From the NCBI GenBank assembly GCA_040905265.1, contig JBBDRW010000010.1, positions 1 through 12,572 on the forward strand: 12,572 bases of DNA, given 5' to 3'. A model generated the notes under the pieces. The model did no database searches. It was not told where the DNA came from and worked only from the letters and a program-made list of their open reading frames with translations. The stretch is from JBBDRW01 sp040905265 (GTDB lineage Bacteria > Bacteroidota > Rhodothermia > Balneolales > Balneolaceae). The position numbers and the translations under genes are program-made. Below, piece by piece: positions 12,426 to 12,572 of the stretch (its first letter is position 1; the number at the start of each line of letters is the position of its first letter).

Positions 12426-12572
12426 ATAGTCACATTTATCTGTTTTATTGCATATTGAAAGGACATCATCTAATATACTGCCGTAATATCGGGCTCGGGG
12501 ATTCCGCTCAATTGTATGTTATAGCAACTTCACGAATACTACCTGAATCTTAATTAGCCTATATAATTTCCA

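Larger units (their letters stand above)
12254..12572. other. Non-coding region upstream of sucD to window edge
   Basis: No gene is supported in these 319 AT-rich bases. A 63-codon rightward open frame at 12362-12553 has no ribosome binding site and overlaps a strong hairpin. The stretch holds the sucD promoter (12299-12328), a long-range inverted repeat around it (12259-12310) and a 14-bp stem hairpin (12390-12425). A perfect TATAAT at 12562-12567 has no convincing -35 partner. Confidence 0.6.

Noticed and set aside
12362..12553. Rightward open frame of 63 codons upstream of sucD
   Set aside because: Its codons include the 14-bp hairpin, and the product has no domain or start signal; most likely chance in AT-rich DNA.
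12562..12567. Perfect TATAAT as a promoter for a gene beyond the right edge
   Set aside because: No -35 or TTTG element stands at a fitting distance, and perfect hexamers are common in AT-rich DNA.
1..12572. CRISPR arrays, insertion sequences, prophage, integrase or defence genes
   Set aside because: No regularly spaced repeats, transposase or integrase motifs, or terminal inverted repeats were seen; the truncated tRNA has no visible integration duplicate.

Overview
This 12.6 kb stretch is a chromosomal housekeeping segment, probably from a member of the Bacteroidota or the related Balneolota/Rhodothermota group. That assignment is inference. It rests on roughly balanced base composition, the near absence of Shine-Dalgarno sequences in front of transcription-leading genes, a promoter upstream of sucD that fits the Bacteroidota pattern (TTTG, 20 bases, TAnnTT), and gene content (plant/cyanobacterial-length GlgC beside GlgA, a solitary sucD, a secreted M1-type protein with a helical-repeat tail). 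No mobile element, prophage, CRISPR array or toxin-antitoxin pair is visible.

Layout. (1) Positions 1-53 hold the 5' two thirds of a tRNA-Val(GAC) on the minus strand, cut by the window edge. Its anticodon loop appears to carry C instead of the near-invariant U33. (2) Positions 54-421 are a non-coding divergent spacer with a long imperfect hairpin and a 17-bp operator-like palindrome. (3) Positions 422-5845 are a plus-strand run of five tightly spaced genes: nusB, a PPP-family phosphatase, ychF, a HisN-like inositol-monophosphatase-fold phosphatase, and a secreted 762-residue M1-aminopeptidase-like protein whose zinc site is lost. (4) Positions 5975-8184 are a minus-strand two-gene ABC exporter of the NatAB/YhaQP type with ATGA translational coupling. 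(5) A 410-base divergent spacer leads to (6) glgA-glgC on the plus strand (8595-11311), also ATGA-coupled, which together make and polymerise ADP-glucose into glycogen. (7) A strong hairpin separates glgC from convergent sucD (11387-12253, minus). (8) The last 319 bases are non-coding and hold a convincing sucD promoter, an inverted repeat around it, and a 14-bp perfect-stem hairpin.

How the parts relate. The nusB cluster mixes transcription antitermination (NusB), ribosome-linked ATPase/GTPase function (YchF), two phosphatases and an envelope protein. Shared transcription is supported by short gaps, but a common pathway is not. glgAC and sucD are carbon storage and TCA-cycle functions in separate transcription units. 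The most unusual coding feature is the inactive M1-like protein. The rest is conventional, and I do not see a clearly new multi-gene system here.
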